From contig JANQTO010000447.1 of NCBI GenBank assembly GCA_030731685.1, positions 4,029 through 10,621 on the forward strand: DNA of 6,593 bases, read 5' to 3'. Both the position numbers and the translations under genes were made by a program. Under the pieces are notes generated by a model, which was given only the letters and a program-made list of their open reading frames with translations, was not told the origin of the DNA and did not search any database. The stretch's first letter is position 1, and every line of letters starts with the position of its first letter. The DNA is from Nonlabens sp. GTDB lineage: Bacteria; Bacteroidota; Bacteroidia; Flavobacteriales; Flavobacteriaceae. Below are positions 1 to 6,277 of the stretch, in pieces.

Positions 1-24
1 CTGCGAGATGTGTATAAGAGACAG
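1..24 (+). other. Sequencing adaptor remnant (Nextera/Tn5 mosaic end)
   Basis: Bases 6-24 read AGATGTGTATAAGAGACAG, the 19-bp mosaic end used in Nextera tagmentation libraries, with no mismatch. Bases 1-5 (CTGCG) match neither standard Nextera tail adjoining the mosaic end, so they may be error or chimeric sequence. Genomic sequence therefore probably begins at base 25. Anything apparently encoded across this point should be ignored. Confidence 0.95.
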
Positions 25-220
25 CATTTCCGATAAAATGCAAATGCTTTTTATTCGAAATCTGATAAGATATTCTTTCAAAAAAATATGGTTAACAAAC
101 AAAGGTTGTTTTTCTACCGAAAAAGAGATTGGTTTTCAAAACTTAATACATGTATAAACTTAATTTTTGAAACGCTTTGACTAGCAAAACAAACAAAACA
201 AAATTTTAAAAGTATATACA

Positions 221-841
221 ATGAAAAATATTGCAATTATAATGACCGTGGTTATTAGCTTGTTCGCTTTCGCGAAAGCGGACGCCCAAAAATCAAATTT
301 AGACCAGTTTGAAGTGCAGGTAGATGGACTAGGCTGTCCGTTCTGTGCCTATGGATTAGAGAAAAAATTCAAGGAATTTAAGGGGATTAAGGATGTTAAG
401 ATAGATATCAAAACAGGCGATTTTTCTTTTAAATACCCGTCAGATAAGGCTTTAAGCATGCAGGCCGTTCAAGATCAAGTTGTGAAAGCGGGCTATACAC
501 CTAATGTTTCTAAAATCACAAGAGCAAACGGTAAAATTGAAACGAGCCAAGGTAAAAAAGAGGAGAAACTAGGCGCACTCACTTCTGCTAAGCTCAAGGT
601 TTACGGTGCTTGCGGCATGTGTAAGGCGCGCATAGAAAAAGCGATGAATGATATGGCTGGTGTTGATAATGCCGTTTGGGATGTAGATTCTAAAATGCTC
701 TCTATCTCTTACGATAAGTCTAAGGTCTCTATGAATGCTATCAATAAGCAAGCTGCTGCAGTAGGTCACGATACAGATGCTGTGAAAGCTGACAAATCAA
801 CCTATAACAACTTGCCAGGTTGTTGTAAATACAGAGATTAA
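221..841 (+). CDS. Secreted protein with two heavy-metal-associated (HMA) domains
   Basis: A 206-residue protein with a signal peptide (hydrophobic residues 4-18) and a probable signal peptidase I site A-D-A|Q after residue 22, so it likely acts in the periplasm or outside the cell. Two ferredoxin-like HMA domains follow: about 29-95 with a GCPFC site (C39, C42), and about 123-187 with a CGMC site (C131, C134). A lysine-rich linker (about 100-120) joins them. The last residues, LPGCCKYRD, carry a third cysteine pair (C201, C202) of a kind common on Bacteroidota HMA proteins. CxxC HMA domains bind soft metals such as Cu(I), Hg(II) or Zn(II), so the inferred role is metal capture or delivery; the metal cannot be told from sequence. 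The first site has Pro-Phe between its cysteines, unlike MerP or CopZ. It is translated just ahead of an NHL lipoprotein, 2 nt away. The start is fixed by the signal peptide and follows an A-rich leader (185-210). Confidence 0.93.
   Translation: MKNIAIIMTVVISLFAFAKADAQKSNLDQFEVQVDGLGCPFCAYGLEKKFKEFKGIKDVKIDIKTGDFSFKYPSDKALSMQAVQDQVVKAGYTPNVSKITRANGKIETSQGKKEEKLGALTSAKLKVYGACGMCKARIEKAMNDMAGVDNAVWDVDSKMLSISYDKSKVSMNAINKQAAAVGHDTDAVKADKSTYNNLPGCCKYRD
265..280. repeat. 16-bp perfect palindrome, possible iterated genomic motif
   Basis: CGCTTTCGCGAAAGCG equals its own reverse complement. It lies inside the signal-peptide coding part of the HMA gene and is markedly more GC-rich than its surroundings. 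The first 13 bases recur at 4163-4175 in a different reading frame, so shared protein sequence does not explain the match. It may be a species-specific iterated palindrome or a protein-binding site; this window alone cannot decide. Confidence 0.6.
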
Positions 842-843
842 TC

Positions 844-1725
844 ATGAAAAAGTTTTTAATACTGACCAGCGCATTTGTTGCACTGGTTTCATGCAAGAAA
901 GAAAAGGAACTCTCTGCAAATACTACTTGGGAATTTGAGAAAGTGATACCGCTAGATGGTGTAAACCCTATAGGAATAGCTGTAGACGGTAGCGATATCT
1001 TTTTAAGCGACGGCGATAACAATCGTGTCGTGAAAGTTGATGTCACTGGCAACATACTGTTTGAATATGACGGTTTTGAGCGACCTATGCATATAGATTT
1101 TGGCGAGGCTGCGATGCAAATTACCGACAAGGTTACGACAAGCATGCTTAAAGAGCGCGCGCTTTTCGTGCCAGAATATGGTAGAGATTCCATAGCAGTC
1201 ATTCGTGATAATAAAAGAGATTATCTAGTTTTTAAAGATTCCTTAGACGCACCAGCTGCGATAAGTGTTTTTAAAAACGAAATCGCCATAGCCGACTTCT
1301 ACAATCACCGCATTTTATATTACAACGGTAATTCTTGGCTAACGATAGGTAAAGAAGGTAAGGAGCACGGTATGTTTTACTATCCTACGGACGTGCAAAT
1401 AACCAGTGACGGGATTTATGTGGCAGATGCTTATAATAATCGTGGGCAGGTATTTGATAAAAATGGAGCGTTCAAGGCTGTTTTTGGTGAAGGTGAAAAG
1501 ATGAATGCAGCTACTGGAATTTATGTAGGCGCTGGGCAAATCTACCTAACCGATTTTGAGAACAAACGTGTGCTTGTTTTTAGTAAAGATTATAAGCTGA
1601 AACAAGAGCTCAAAACAGAGGTGAGCAAACCTACTGATGTCATTGTAGTAGGCGATAAGTTGCTTATTACAGACTATGGAACAGGTGCGCTGGTTCAGTA
1701 CGAAGCAACACTTGTTGATAGGTAG
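844..1725 (+). CDS. NHL-repeat beta-propeller lipoprotein
   Basis: A 293-residue protein opening with a lipoprotein signal peptide whose lipobox is L-V-S-C (lipidated C17). The residues after it, K-K-E-K-E, resemble the Lys/Asp-Glu surface-export signal described for Bacteroidota lipoproteins, so surface exposure is possible. The rest is a six-bladed propeller by eye: NHL-type units at about 42-66, 105-123 (degenerate), 137-161, 181-205, 223-247 and 263-287, most with the pattern P-x-G/D-I-x-V...I-x-L/V-x-D-x-x-N-x-R-V. No catalytic motif was recognised; such propellers usually bind proteins or ligands, though some relatives are lyases. The gene starts 2 nt after the HMA gene stop, with no room for a separate promoter, so the two are almost certainly co-transcribed and translationally coupled. 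That suggests work in the same envelope process, perhaps metal handling; this is inference. No compact GC-rich terminator follows; the element at 1781-1892 may end the transcript. Confidence 0.92.
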   Translation: MKKFLILTSAFVALVSCKKEKELSANTTWEFEKVIPLDGVNPIGIAVDGSDIFLSDGDNNRVVKVDVTGNILFEYDGFERPMHIDFGEAAMQITDKVTTSMLKERALFVPEYGRDSIAVIRDNKRDYLVFKDSLDAPAAISVFKNEIAIADFYNHRILYYNGNSWLTIGKEGKEHGMFYYPTDVQITSDGIYVADAYNNRGQVFDKNGAFKAVFGEGEKMNAATGIYVGAGQIYLTDFENKRVLVFSKDYKLKQELKTEVSKPTDVIVVGDKLLITDYGTGALVQYEATLVDR

Positions 1726-1780
1726 TTTATAGGGGCGTAATCATTTTTATTCAATTTCTCAAAGACAACTAGTCTATTAG

Positions 1781-1892
1781 TTTGACTTAATCGTTAATAT
1801 AATCCTAAATAACCTATTTAGAGCAATTTACTTCGTAACATTGCAGTTATATTAACGACTATTTCGTAGACTGATTAAGTAAATTTTTTTTT
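1781..1892 (+). other. Nested inverted-repeat element ending in T9 (possible structured RNA, terminator or MITE remnant)
   Basis: The sequence supports this fold. Outer stem: 1781-1790 with 1875-1883, one bulged G at 1784. Inner stem: a perfect 12-bp pairing, TCGTTAATATAA (1791-1802) with TTATATTAACGA (1847-1858). It encloses two hairpins: CTAAATA-ACC-TATTTAG (1805-1821), and 1823-1844 with arms GCAAT/ATTGC, a single bulged C (1839), a TTAC/GTAA helix and a TTC loop. Unpaired junction bases are few (1803-1804, 1822, 1845-1846). A 16-nt bulge (1859-1874) holds TAGACT, complementary to AGTCTA at 1771-1776. Nine Ts (1884-1892) directly follow the outer stem, as in an intrinsic terminator. No ORF crosses it. 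It could be a small RNA, an unusually elaborate terminator for the HMA-NHL operon, a 5' leader element of the next gene, or a decayed mobile repeat. Confidence 0.55.
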
Positions 1893-1907
1893 AGATGAGA
1901 AATCTTA

Positions 1908-1940
1908 TTTGGATTTCATAAATATCTCCTTAAAAGTTTG
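1908..1940 (+). promoter_or_regulatory. Candidate Bacteroidota-type promoter for the 72-aa gene
   Basis: TTTG at 1908-1911 is followed after 21 nt by AAAGTTTG at 1933-1940. This is one mismatch from the TAnnTTTG -7 element, at roughly the spacing known for the Bacteroidota primary sigma factor. Transcription would begin near 1947, leaving a leader of about 36 nt. The match is imperfect and the region is AT-rich, so this is tentative. Confidence 0.3.
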
Positions 1941-1982
1941 TGTACTTCGTCTAAAAGTCGTTAATTTCAAACAAATTATATT

Positions 1983-2201
1983 ATGGAAATCGTAGAGCAA
2001 GCATTAGAATTTGAAAAAGAGACCATGAGCAATATGTCTACTAGTGATAGAGTTGCTTCATCGCGTAAAGCAAAATCATTGATTTTAGGTCTTAATGAGA
2101 TTTATAAGGAAACTAAAGATGAAACTTTAATGGACCTTATGAAGCGCCTCACAGAAAAGAAAAAGAAAATTGAGAAACGCCTGAAAATGGTTAAAATTTA
2201 A
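1983..2201 (+). CDS. Small charged helical protein, function unknown
   Basis: A 72-residue, lysine- and glutamate-rich protein with no signal peptide or membrane segment, so probably cytoplasmic. From residue 21 onward it looks almost entirely helical: a serine/arginine/lysine stretch (SDRVASSRKAK, 21-31), a hydrophobic-plus-acidic helix (32-52), and a very basic C-terminal helix (53-70, with KKKKIEKR). No cysteine, zinc-binding or nuclease motif is visible. The pattern is compatible with a small nucleic-acid- or ribosome-associated protein, but that is only inference from charge. Reality as a gene is supported by an A/T-rich leader before the ATG, clean coding in one frame, and a strong terminator 18 nt after the stop (2220-2253), which makes it a single-gene unit. 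M15 or M18 could be later starts, but 1983 gives the fullest helix. I do not recognise the family with certainty. Confidence 0.8.
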   Translation: MEIVEQALEFEKETMSNMSTSDRVASSRKAKSLILGLNEIYKETKDETLMDLMKRLTEKKKKIEKRLKMVKI

Positions 2202-2219
2202 TTTTATAACATTATTTTT

Positions 2220-2253
2220 AAAAAACCGTAAGATTTTATCTTGCGGTTTTTTT
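2220..2253 (+). terminator. Intrinsic terminator after the 72-aa gene
   Basis: AAAAACCGTAAGA (2221-2233) pairs with TCTTGCGGTTTTT (2239-2251) around a TTTTA loop, with one G-T wobble. An extra A2220:T2252 pair makes 14 bp, and seven Ts run 2247-2253. The A-run on the other strand could also give some termination of antisense transcription. Confidence 0.88.
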
Positions 2254-2281
2254 GTGCTTGTAAATCATGTATTTAATCTTT

Positions 2282-2311
2282 TAGGACTAATTTCGTTCCT
2301 GTATAGTCCTA
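2282..2311. promoter_or_regulatory. Inverted repeat upstream of the M16 protease, possible operator
   Basis: TAGGACTA (2282-2289) and TAGTCCTA (2304-2311) are perfect 8-bp inverted copies separated by 14 nt, putting the half-site centres 22 bp apart (about two helical turns). TAATTTCG at 2288-2295, one mismatch from the TAnnTTTG -7 element, overlaps the left arm, though no well-spaced -33 element is seen. The right arm ends 20 nt before the ATG. This suits an operator for a dimeric regulator or, if transcription starts further upstream, a leader hairpin. Confidence 0.4.
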
Positions 2312-2331
2312 GTGTCTAAAATTATTGTTCT

Positions 2332-5193
2332 ATGAATAAGTCCTTTAAATATCTCTCTTTTTATGTGTTTCTAGCGCTTTTTGTGCTTCTAGGGTGCAAA
2401 ACTCCTTCAACCTCAACTTTAAATGTGCATGAAGATACTGCGCTAGTTAAAGATGTGTTGAGTTTGCCTTTTGAAAAATATCAATTGGATAATGGTCTAA
2501 CCGTCATTATGCACGTAGATAAATCTGACCCAGTAGTGGCCGTATCGCTAACCGCTCATGTAGGTTCATCCAGAGAGGTTGCAGGCCGCACCGGTTTTGC
2601 CCATTTATTCGAACATTTACTTTTTCTAGAGTCTGAAAATTTGGGCAAAGGCGGTCTTGACGCTATGAGTGCTCGCATAGGTGGTGCTGGTGCAAATGGG
2701 TCCACTAGCAGAGATGTTACTAACTACTACCAGACAGTCCCTAAAGACGCACTAGAAAAAATGATTTGGGCCGAAGCTGATAAACTAGGATTCTTCATAA
2801 ACACAGTGACTGACGAGGTCCTTGCAAAGGAAAAGCAAGTCGTTAAAAATGAAAAGAGACAATCTTATGACAACCAACCTTATGGTGCTGAGAGTTTTGT
2901 TGTAGATAAAAACCTCTATCCCGAAGGGCATCCGTACAGTTGGCAGGTGATAGGTTCTTTAGAAGACCTGCAAAATGCATCCTTGCAAGATGTGAAAAAC
3001 TTTTATAATCGCTGGTACACAACAAATAATACGACGCTCACGATATCTGGCGACTTTGATATCAAGCAAGCAAAGGCATGGGTTCAGCGCTATTTTGGAG
3101 AGTTCAAGGCTGGACCTCCAGTTACAATCAACACTGTTGCCCCAGTAGCCCTAGCGGAAACCAAGAGTCTTTACTATGAAGACAATTTTGCAAATCTTCC
3201 TAGACTAACGATGAACTGGCCTACGGTAAAGTTATTCCACAAGGACAACTACGCACTTGATGTGCTTTCTAATTATTTAAGTGATGGCAAAAAGGCGCCG
3301 CTTACCCAGGTGCTCGTGGAAAATAAAAAACTTACAAGTAACGCTCGAATGCGTAATGATGGTTCTGAGCTAGCAGGGCAATTACAACTTTCTGTACAGG
3401 CATATGATGGAGTAGATTTAGATTCTGTTGCGATTGCAATAAAAGAGGCTCTGTTACTTTTTGAGGAAAACGGCATTCCTCAAGAAGATTTAGACCGCAT
3501 CAAAACAGCTACAGAAACCAGCTTTTACTACCAGCTTGGCAGTGTTTTAGGAAAAGGCTTCTTGCTTACGCAATACGATATTTATACTGGCAATCCCGGG
3601 TATATAGCACAAGACATTAAAGGTGTGCAATCTGTTACTAGAGAAGATGTGATGCGAGTTTACAACACCTATATAAAGAATAAAAACTACATAATGACCA
3701 GTTTTGTGCCTAAGGGTATGGTGGAACTAGCGGTTGCAAATTCAAAGTTAGCATTTGTCGAAGAGGAAAAAATAGTTCAAGGTGCCGAGGATGATTTTGA
3801 CGCATCAACCACAGCAAGTTACGAGCGCACGCCCTCTACTTTTGATAGAACTGTAGAACCACCTTATGGTCCTAAACCGCAATTGAGTGTTCCTGTTATA
3901 TGGAGTGACAAGTACGATTCGGGTATGGACGTTATGGGAATAGAAAATGACGAAGTACCACTGGTAAGTATGGAGTTAGAATTGGCTACCGGTCTATTGC
4001 AGGAACAAAAAGATAAAATAGGCGTATCTAACATGCTGGCGCAGTTGCTCACTAAAGGGACAAAAAATAAGACGACAGAACAGCTTGAGAATCAGCTGCA
4101 AAATTTAGGTGCAAATATTTATGTTGACGCTGGTTACTCTAAGATGACTGTTAACGCAAGTACGCTTTCGCGAAATGTGGAAAAGGTAGCAAGTTTGATA
4201 AAAGAAATCCTTTTGGAACCTCGATGGGATGTGGAGGAATTTGAACTCATCAAGCAACAAATGATTGATAGAATACAACGACAGAAGTCAAGTCCAAATG
4301 CGGTTGCGGCTCTAGAATTCAACAAACTCCTCTACGGTAAAGATCACATACTTGCTCAGAATCCTATAGGAACCGAGGTAACAGTAGAAGCTATCACGCT
4401 AGAAGATTTAAAGAATTACTACAATAATTATATGTTGCCACAGGCGATTACATTAAATGTTGTGGGTGCGGTAGGTAAGCAAGAAATTGCAACGGCATTT
4501 AAGGCGCTCGATACTGCTTGGAATTCAGTAGATACTAAAACCGTGACGGTTCCAGTGATTCCATCAATAGAGAAGAGTCAAGTTTATTTCTACGATATAC
4601 CTGGTGCTAAACAATCTGTGATTTACGTGGGACAACACGCCGCTAAGGCTACAGACCCCTCGTTTTACCCATTAGAAGTAATGAACTACAGGCTAGGAGG
4701 CGGCGGTTTTGCATCTCAGTTGATGCAGGAACTCAGAGAGGCTAAAGGATATACCTACGGCATTAATTCGTCTTTCTCAGGCAACGAACTTTCTGGAGTT
4801 TTTGCAGTACGCACAGGTGTTCGCTCTAACGTAACATTAGAGTCAGCGTTGTTGATAAAGCAATTATTGTCAGATTATGGAACATCTTTTAACGCATCAG
4901 ACCTAGATGTCACTAAAAGTTACATGATTAAGTCAAGTGCCCGTAGTTTTGAGACTTCAAGAGCAAAATTGAATATGTTGAGCGAGATAAGAAACTACGG
5001 CTACCCAGTAAACTTTGCGTTAAAGAATCAAGAATTTGTGGAGCAACTTACGTTGCAACAAGTAAAAGAACTTGCAGCAAATAACCTACATCCAGATAAG
5101 ATGATTTACCTAATAGTAGGTGATGCTGCAACACAGCTAGAGCGTATGAGTAATTTAGGTTATGGAGCACCTATTTTGCTCAACAAAAAGTAA
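2332..5193 (+). CDS. Two-domain M16 family zinc metalloprotease, lipoprotein
   Basis: A 953-residue protein with a lipoprotein signal peptide (lipobox L-L-G-C, C22), so membrane-anchored in the envelope. The N-terminal half (about 45-490) is the active M16 domain: the inverted zinc motif HLFEH at 91-95 gives ligands H91 and H95 and catalytic E94. The third ligand is probably E174 in VVKNEKRQ, the usual distance downstream. An M16 C-like subdomain with ASLQDVKNFYNRWY (216-229) follows. The second half (about 530-945) repeats the fold without HxxEH and carries the substrate-binding R802...Y809 pair within LREAKGYTYG, as in inactive M16 partners. The protein is thus a fused active-inactive pair of the pitrilysin/PqqL type, which clamps around and cleaves peptides. 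In Bacteroidota the halves are often separate adjacent genes. The likely job is degradation of peptides or signal peptides in the periplasm or at the surface. It stands alone between two terminators. The start is fixed by the signal peptide. Confidence 0.95.
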   Translation: MNKSFKYLSFYVFLALFVLLGCKTPSTSTLNVHEDTALVKDVLSLPFEKYQLDNGLTVIMHVDKSDPVVAVSLTAHVGSSREVAGRTGFAHLFEHLLFLESENLGKGGLDAMSARIGGAGANGSTSRDVTNYYQTVPKDALEKMIWAEADKLGFFINTVTDEVLAKEKQVVKNEKRQSYDNQPYGAESFVVDKNLYPEGHPYSWQVIGSLEDLQNASLQDVKNFYNRWYTTNNTTLTISGDFDIKQAKAWVQRYFGEFKAGPPVTINTVAPVALAETKSLYYEDNFANLPRLTMNWPTVKLFHKDNYALDVLSNYLSDGKKAPLTQVLVENKKLTSNARMRNDGSELAGQLQLSVQAYDGVDLDSVAIAIKEALLLFEENGIPQEDLDRIKTATETSFYYQLGSVLGKGFLLTQYDIYTGNPGYIAQDIKGVQSVTREDVMRVYNTYIKNKNYIMTSFVPKGMVELAVANSKLAFVEEEKIVQGAEDDFDASTTASYERTPSTFDRTVEPPYGPKPQLSVPVIWSDKYDSGMDVMGIENDEVPLVSMELELATGLLQEQKDKIGVSNMLAQLLTKGTKNKTTEQLENQLQNLGANIYVDAGYSKMTVNASTLSRNVEKVASLIKEILLEPRWDVEEFELIKQQMIDRIQRQKSSPNAVAALEFNKLLYGKDHILAQNPIGTEVTVEAITLEDLKNYYNNYMLPQAITLNVVGAVGKQEIATAFKALDTAWNSVDTKTVTVPVIPSIEKSQVYFYDIPGAKQSVIYVGQHAAKATDPSFYPLEVMNYRLGGGGFASQLMQELREAKGYTYGINSSFSGNELSGVFAVRTGVRSNVTLESALLIKQLLSDYGTSFNASDLDVTKSYMIKSSARSFETSRAKLNMLSEIRNYGYPVNFALKNQEFVEQLTLQQVKELAANNLHPDKMIYLIVGDAATQLERMSNLGYGAPILLNKK
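4163..4175. repeat. Second copy of the CGCTTTCGCGAAA motif
   Basis: CGCTTTCGCGAAA, with a 10-bp palindromic core TTTCGCGAAA (4166-4175), matches 13 of the 16 bases at 265-280. It falls in the second M16 domain coding region, read as part of Thr-Leu-Ser-Arg-Asn, a different frame from the first copy. Confidence 0.55.
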
Positions 5194-5225
5194 AGCTTAT
5201 AACGCAAACGCGTTGCGATAAACAA

Positions 5226-5256
5226 AAAAAAGGCAGCTCTAAAAGCTGCCTTTTTT
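5226..5256. terminator. Bidirectional intrinsic terminator between convergent genes
   Basis: AAAAAAGGCAGCT (5226-5238) pairs perfectly over 13 bp with AGCTGCCTTTTTT (5244-5256) around a CTAAA loop. The T-run (5251-5256) ends plus-strand transcripts from the M16 gene, and the A-run (5224-5231) serves as the U-tract for minus-strand transcripts from the OmpA-family gene, whose stop lies 18 nt away. A minor CGCAA/TTGCG hairpin (5203-5217) lies just before it. Confidence 0.92.
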
Positions 5257-5274
5257 ATGAATTAAAAGGGAATA

Positions 5275-6141
5275 CTAGTTATTTGTGGCGTCTATGGTCG
5301 TTGCTACATCACTTTCTAACATCGCAAAGAATTTATCGAGATTTGGCATAATAACGATTTGCGTACGTCTATTTTTTGCCATGTTTGTTCTCGTGTCGTT
5401 TGCAGCTATTGGGTCATAGCTAGAACGTCCTGCGACAATGAGTTGCTCTGGTGCTACGCCAAATTTGTCTGCAAGCCTTCTTACAATTGCTGCACTTCGC
5501 TCTGTACTTAAGTCCCAATTGTCTTTCACATAACTACCGGTTTTCACCTTGCGGCTGTCTGTATGTCCTTCTACAAGAACCTCCAGTGAAGGCTCTGATT
5601 TTACTACTGCTGCGATACGTGCTAATATCTCGTCTGCACCTTTACCTACACGGTAGCTACTATCTCCGAAGAGTAAATCATCGTCAATGTTAATCATGAC
5701 CACCGTTTCGTCTACAGATATGTTTAAGTTGTCTGTACTTTCAGAACCCATAAATTTTTTAGAAACGTTGTGCGCAATGGCTAGATTTAGGGAGTCTTTA
5801 AGCGTTTTAGCATTTGCTAATTTTTCTGCAGGGACATTTTGCAATGTCCTGCGCATAGCACGCTTGTTATTTTCAGAAAGTGCAATCTGGTCATTTGATG
5901 TGGTTACTAGCATACCGTCCTTTTCGGTTTTCAAGGATGCAATTTTCTCATTGAACCGTTCCACACGCATTTCTATTTGTGCCATTTGGTTTTCAAGATT
6001 TTCTTTTTCTACTTGAGTTTTCTGGAGTTCAGAACGCGTGTTGTTGTAATTGCTTTCCATGGCTACGTATTTCTTTTTAGAAACACAACTAGAGACTACG
6101 GTTGCTGCCGTAAGAACTAGAATCAAATTTAACTTTTTCAT
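5275..6141 (-). CDS. OmpA/MotB-like peptidoglycan-binding lipoprotein
   Basis: A 288-residue protein with a lipoprotein signal peptide (V-S-S-C, C19) followed by S-K-K-K-Y. Residues about 25-78 are charged, heptad-like and alanine/glutamine-rich, consistent with a coiled coil spanning part of the periplasm. Residues about 150-268 form an OmpA C-terminal domain: LLFGDSSYRV (156-165), EGHTD (191-195), the D210 and R215 pair in NWDLSTERS that contacts diaminopimelate in the family, and the closing NRRTQI (257-262). The role is to tether the outer membrane to peptidoglycan. Such proteins are often auto-labelled 'flagellar motor protein MotB' in flavobacteria, but there is no N-terminal transmembrane stator segment and no flagellar context, so that label would mislead. 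It has no operon partner here: it converges on the M16 gene at a shared terminator, and 271 nt separate its start from the next minus-strand gene. Confidence 0.94.
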   Translation of the reverse strand: MKKLNLILVLTAATVVSSCVSKKKYVAMESNYNNTRSELQKTQVEKENLENQMAQIEMRVERFNEKIASLKTEKDGMLVTTSNDQIALSENNKRAMRRTLQNVPAEKLANAKTLKDSLNLAIAHNVSKKFMGSESTDNLNISVDETVVMINIDDDLLFGDSSYRVGKGADEILARIAAVVKSEPSLEVLVEGHTDSRKVKTGSYVKDNWDLSTERSAAIVRRLADKFGVAPEQLIVAGRSSYDPIAANDTRTNMAKNRRTQIVIMPNLDKFFAMLESDVATTIDATNN

Positions 6142-6208
6142 AATATAGGGTTTTTGTTATGTCATGAAAACGGCCCTGATTTTTTTAAAGTACGTGGCTT
6201 CTATCATT

Positions 6209-6239
6209 GTTTTGTTAAATAGTGTTGAGGTTTTGTTAA
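6209..6239 (-). promoter_or_regulatory. Direct repeats upstream of the OmpA-family gene
   Basis: Read on the minus strand, TTAACAAAAC occurs twice (plus-strand GTTTTGTTAA at 6209-6218 and 6230-6239), start to start exactly 21 bp, or two helical turns. A looser copy lies at 6150-6160 and a similar TTAACAAAC at 92-100 ahead of the HMA gene. The phasing would suit a regulator bound to one DNA face 68-98 bp before the start codon. An AT-rich coincidence is possible. Confidence 0.35.
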
Positions 6240-6277
6240 GGCAATAATTTCATTTGAGGCTTTAATGAGTCTTAAAC

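Noticed and set aside
132..142. GTTTTCAAAAC small palindrome in the HMA gene leader
   Set aside because: It is short and AT-rich with a one-base centre, which is expected by chance in this composition.
161..169. TAATTTTTG as a -7 promoter element for the HMA gene
   Set aside because: The internal spacer is one base too long for TAnnTTTG and the nearest TTG (129-131) is about 29 nt away instead of about 20, so it was not listed as a feature.
741..1202. 153-codon minus-strand ORF across the HMA-NHL junction
   Set aside because: It is antisense to two clearly real genes, has no recognisable domain and no plausible start context.
1791..1858. Integron attC-like site (imperfect inverted repeat of similar size)
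   Set aside because: The ends read GTTAATA...TATTAAC, which does not fit RYYYAAC...GTTRRRY in order or sequence, and no integrase or cassette array is present.
5687..6016. 109-codon plus-strand ORF
   Set aside because: It lies wholly antisense within the OmpA-family gene, whose domain motifs and signal peptide are unambiguous.
5275..6141. Flagellar stator protein MotB
   Set aside because: Similarity is limited to the shared OmpA-type peptidoglycan-binding domain; the protein is a lipoprotein without the MotB transmembrane segment, and no flagellar genes are nearby.
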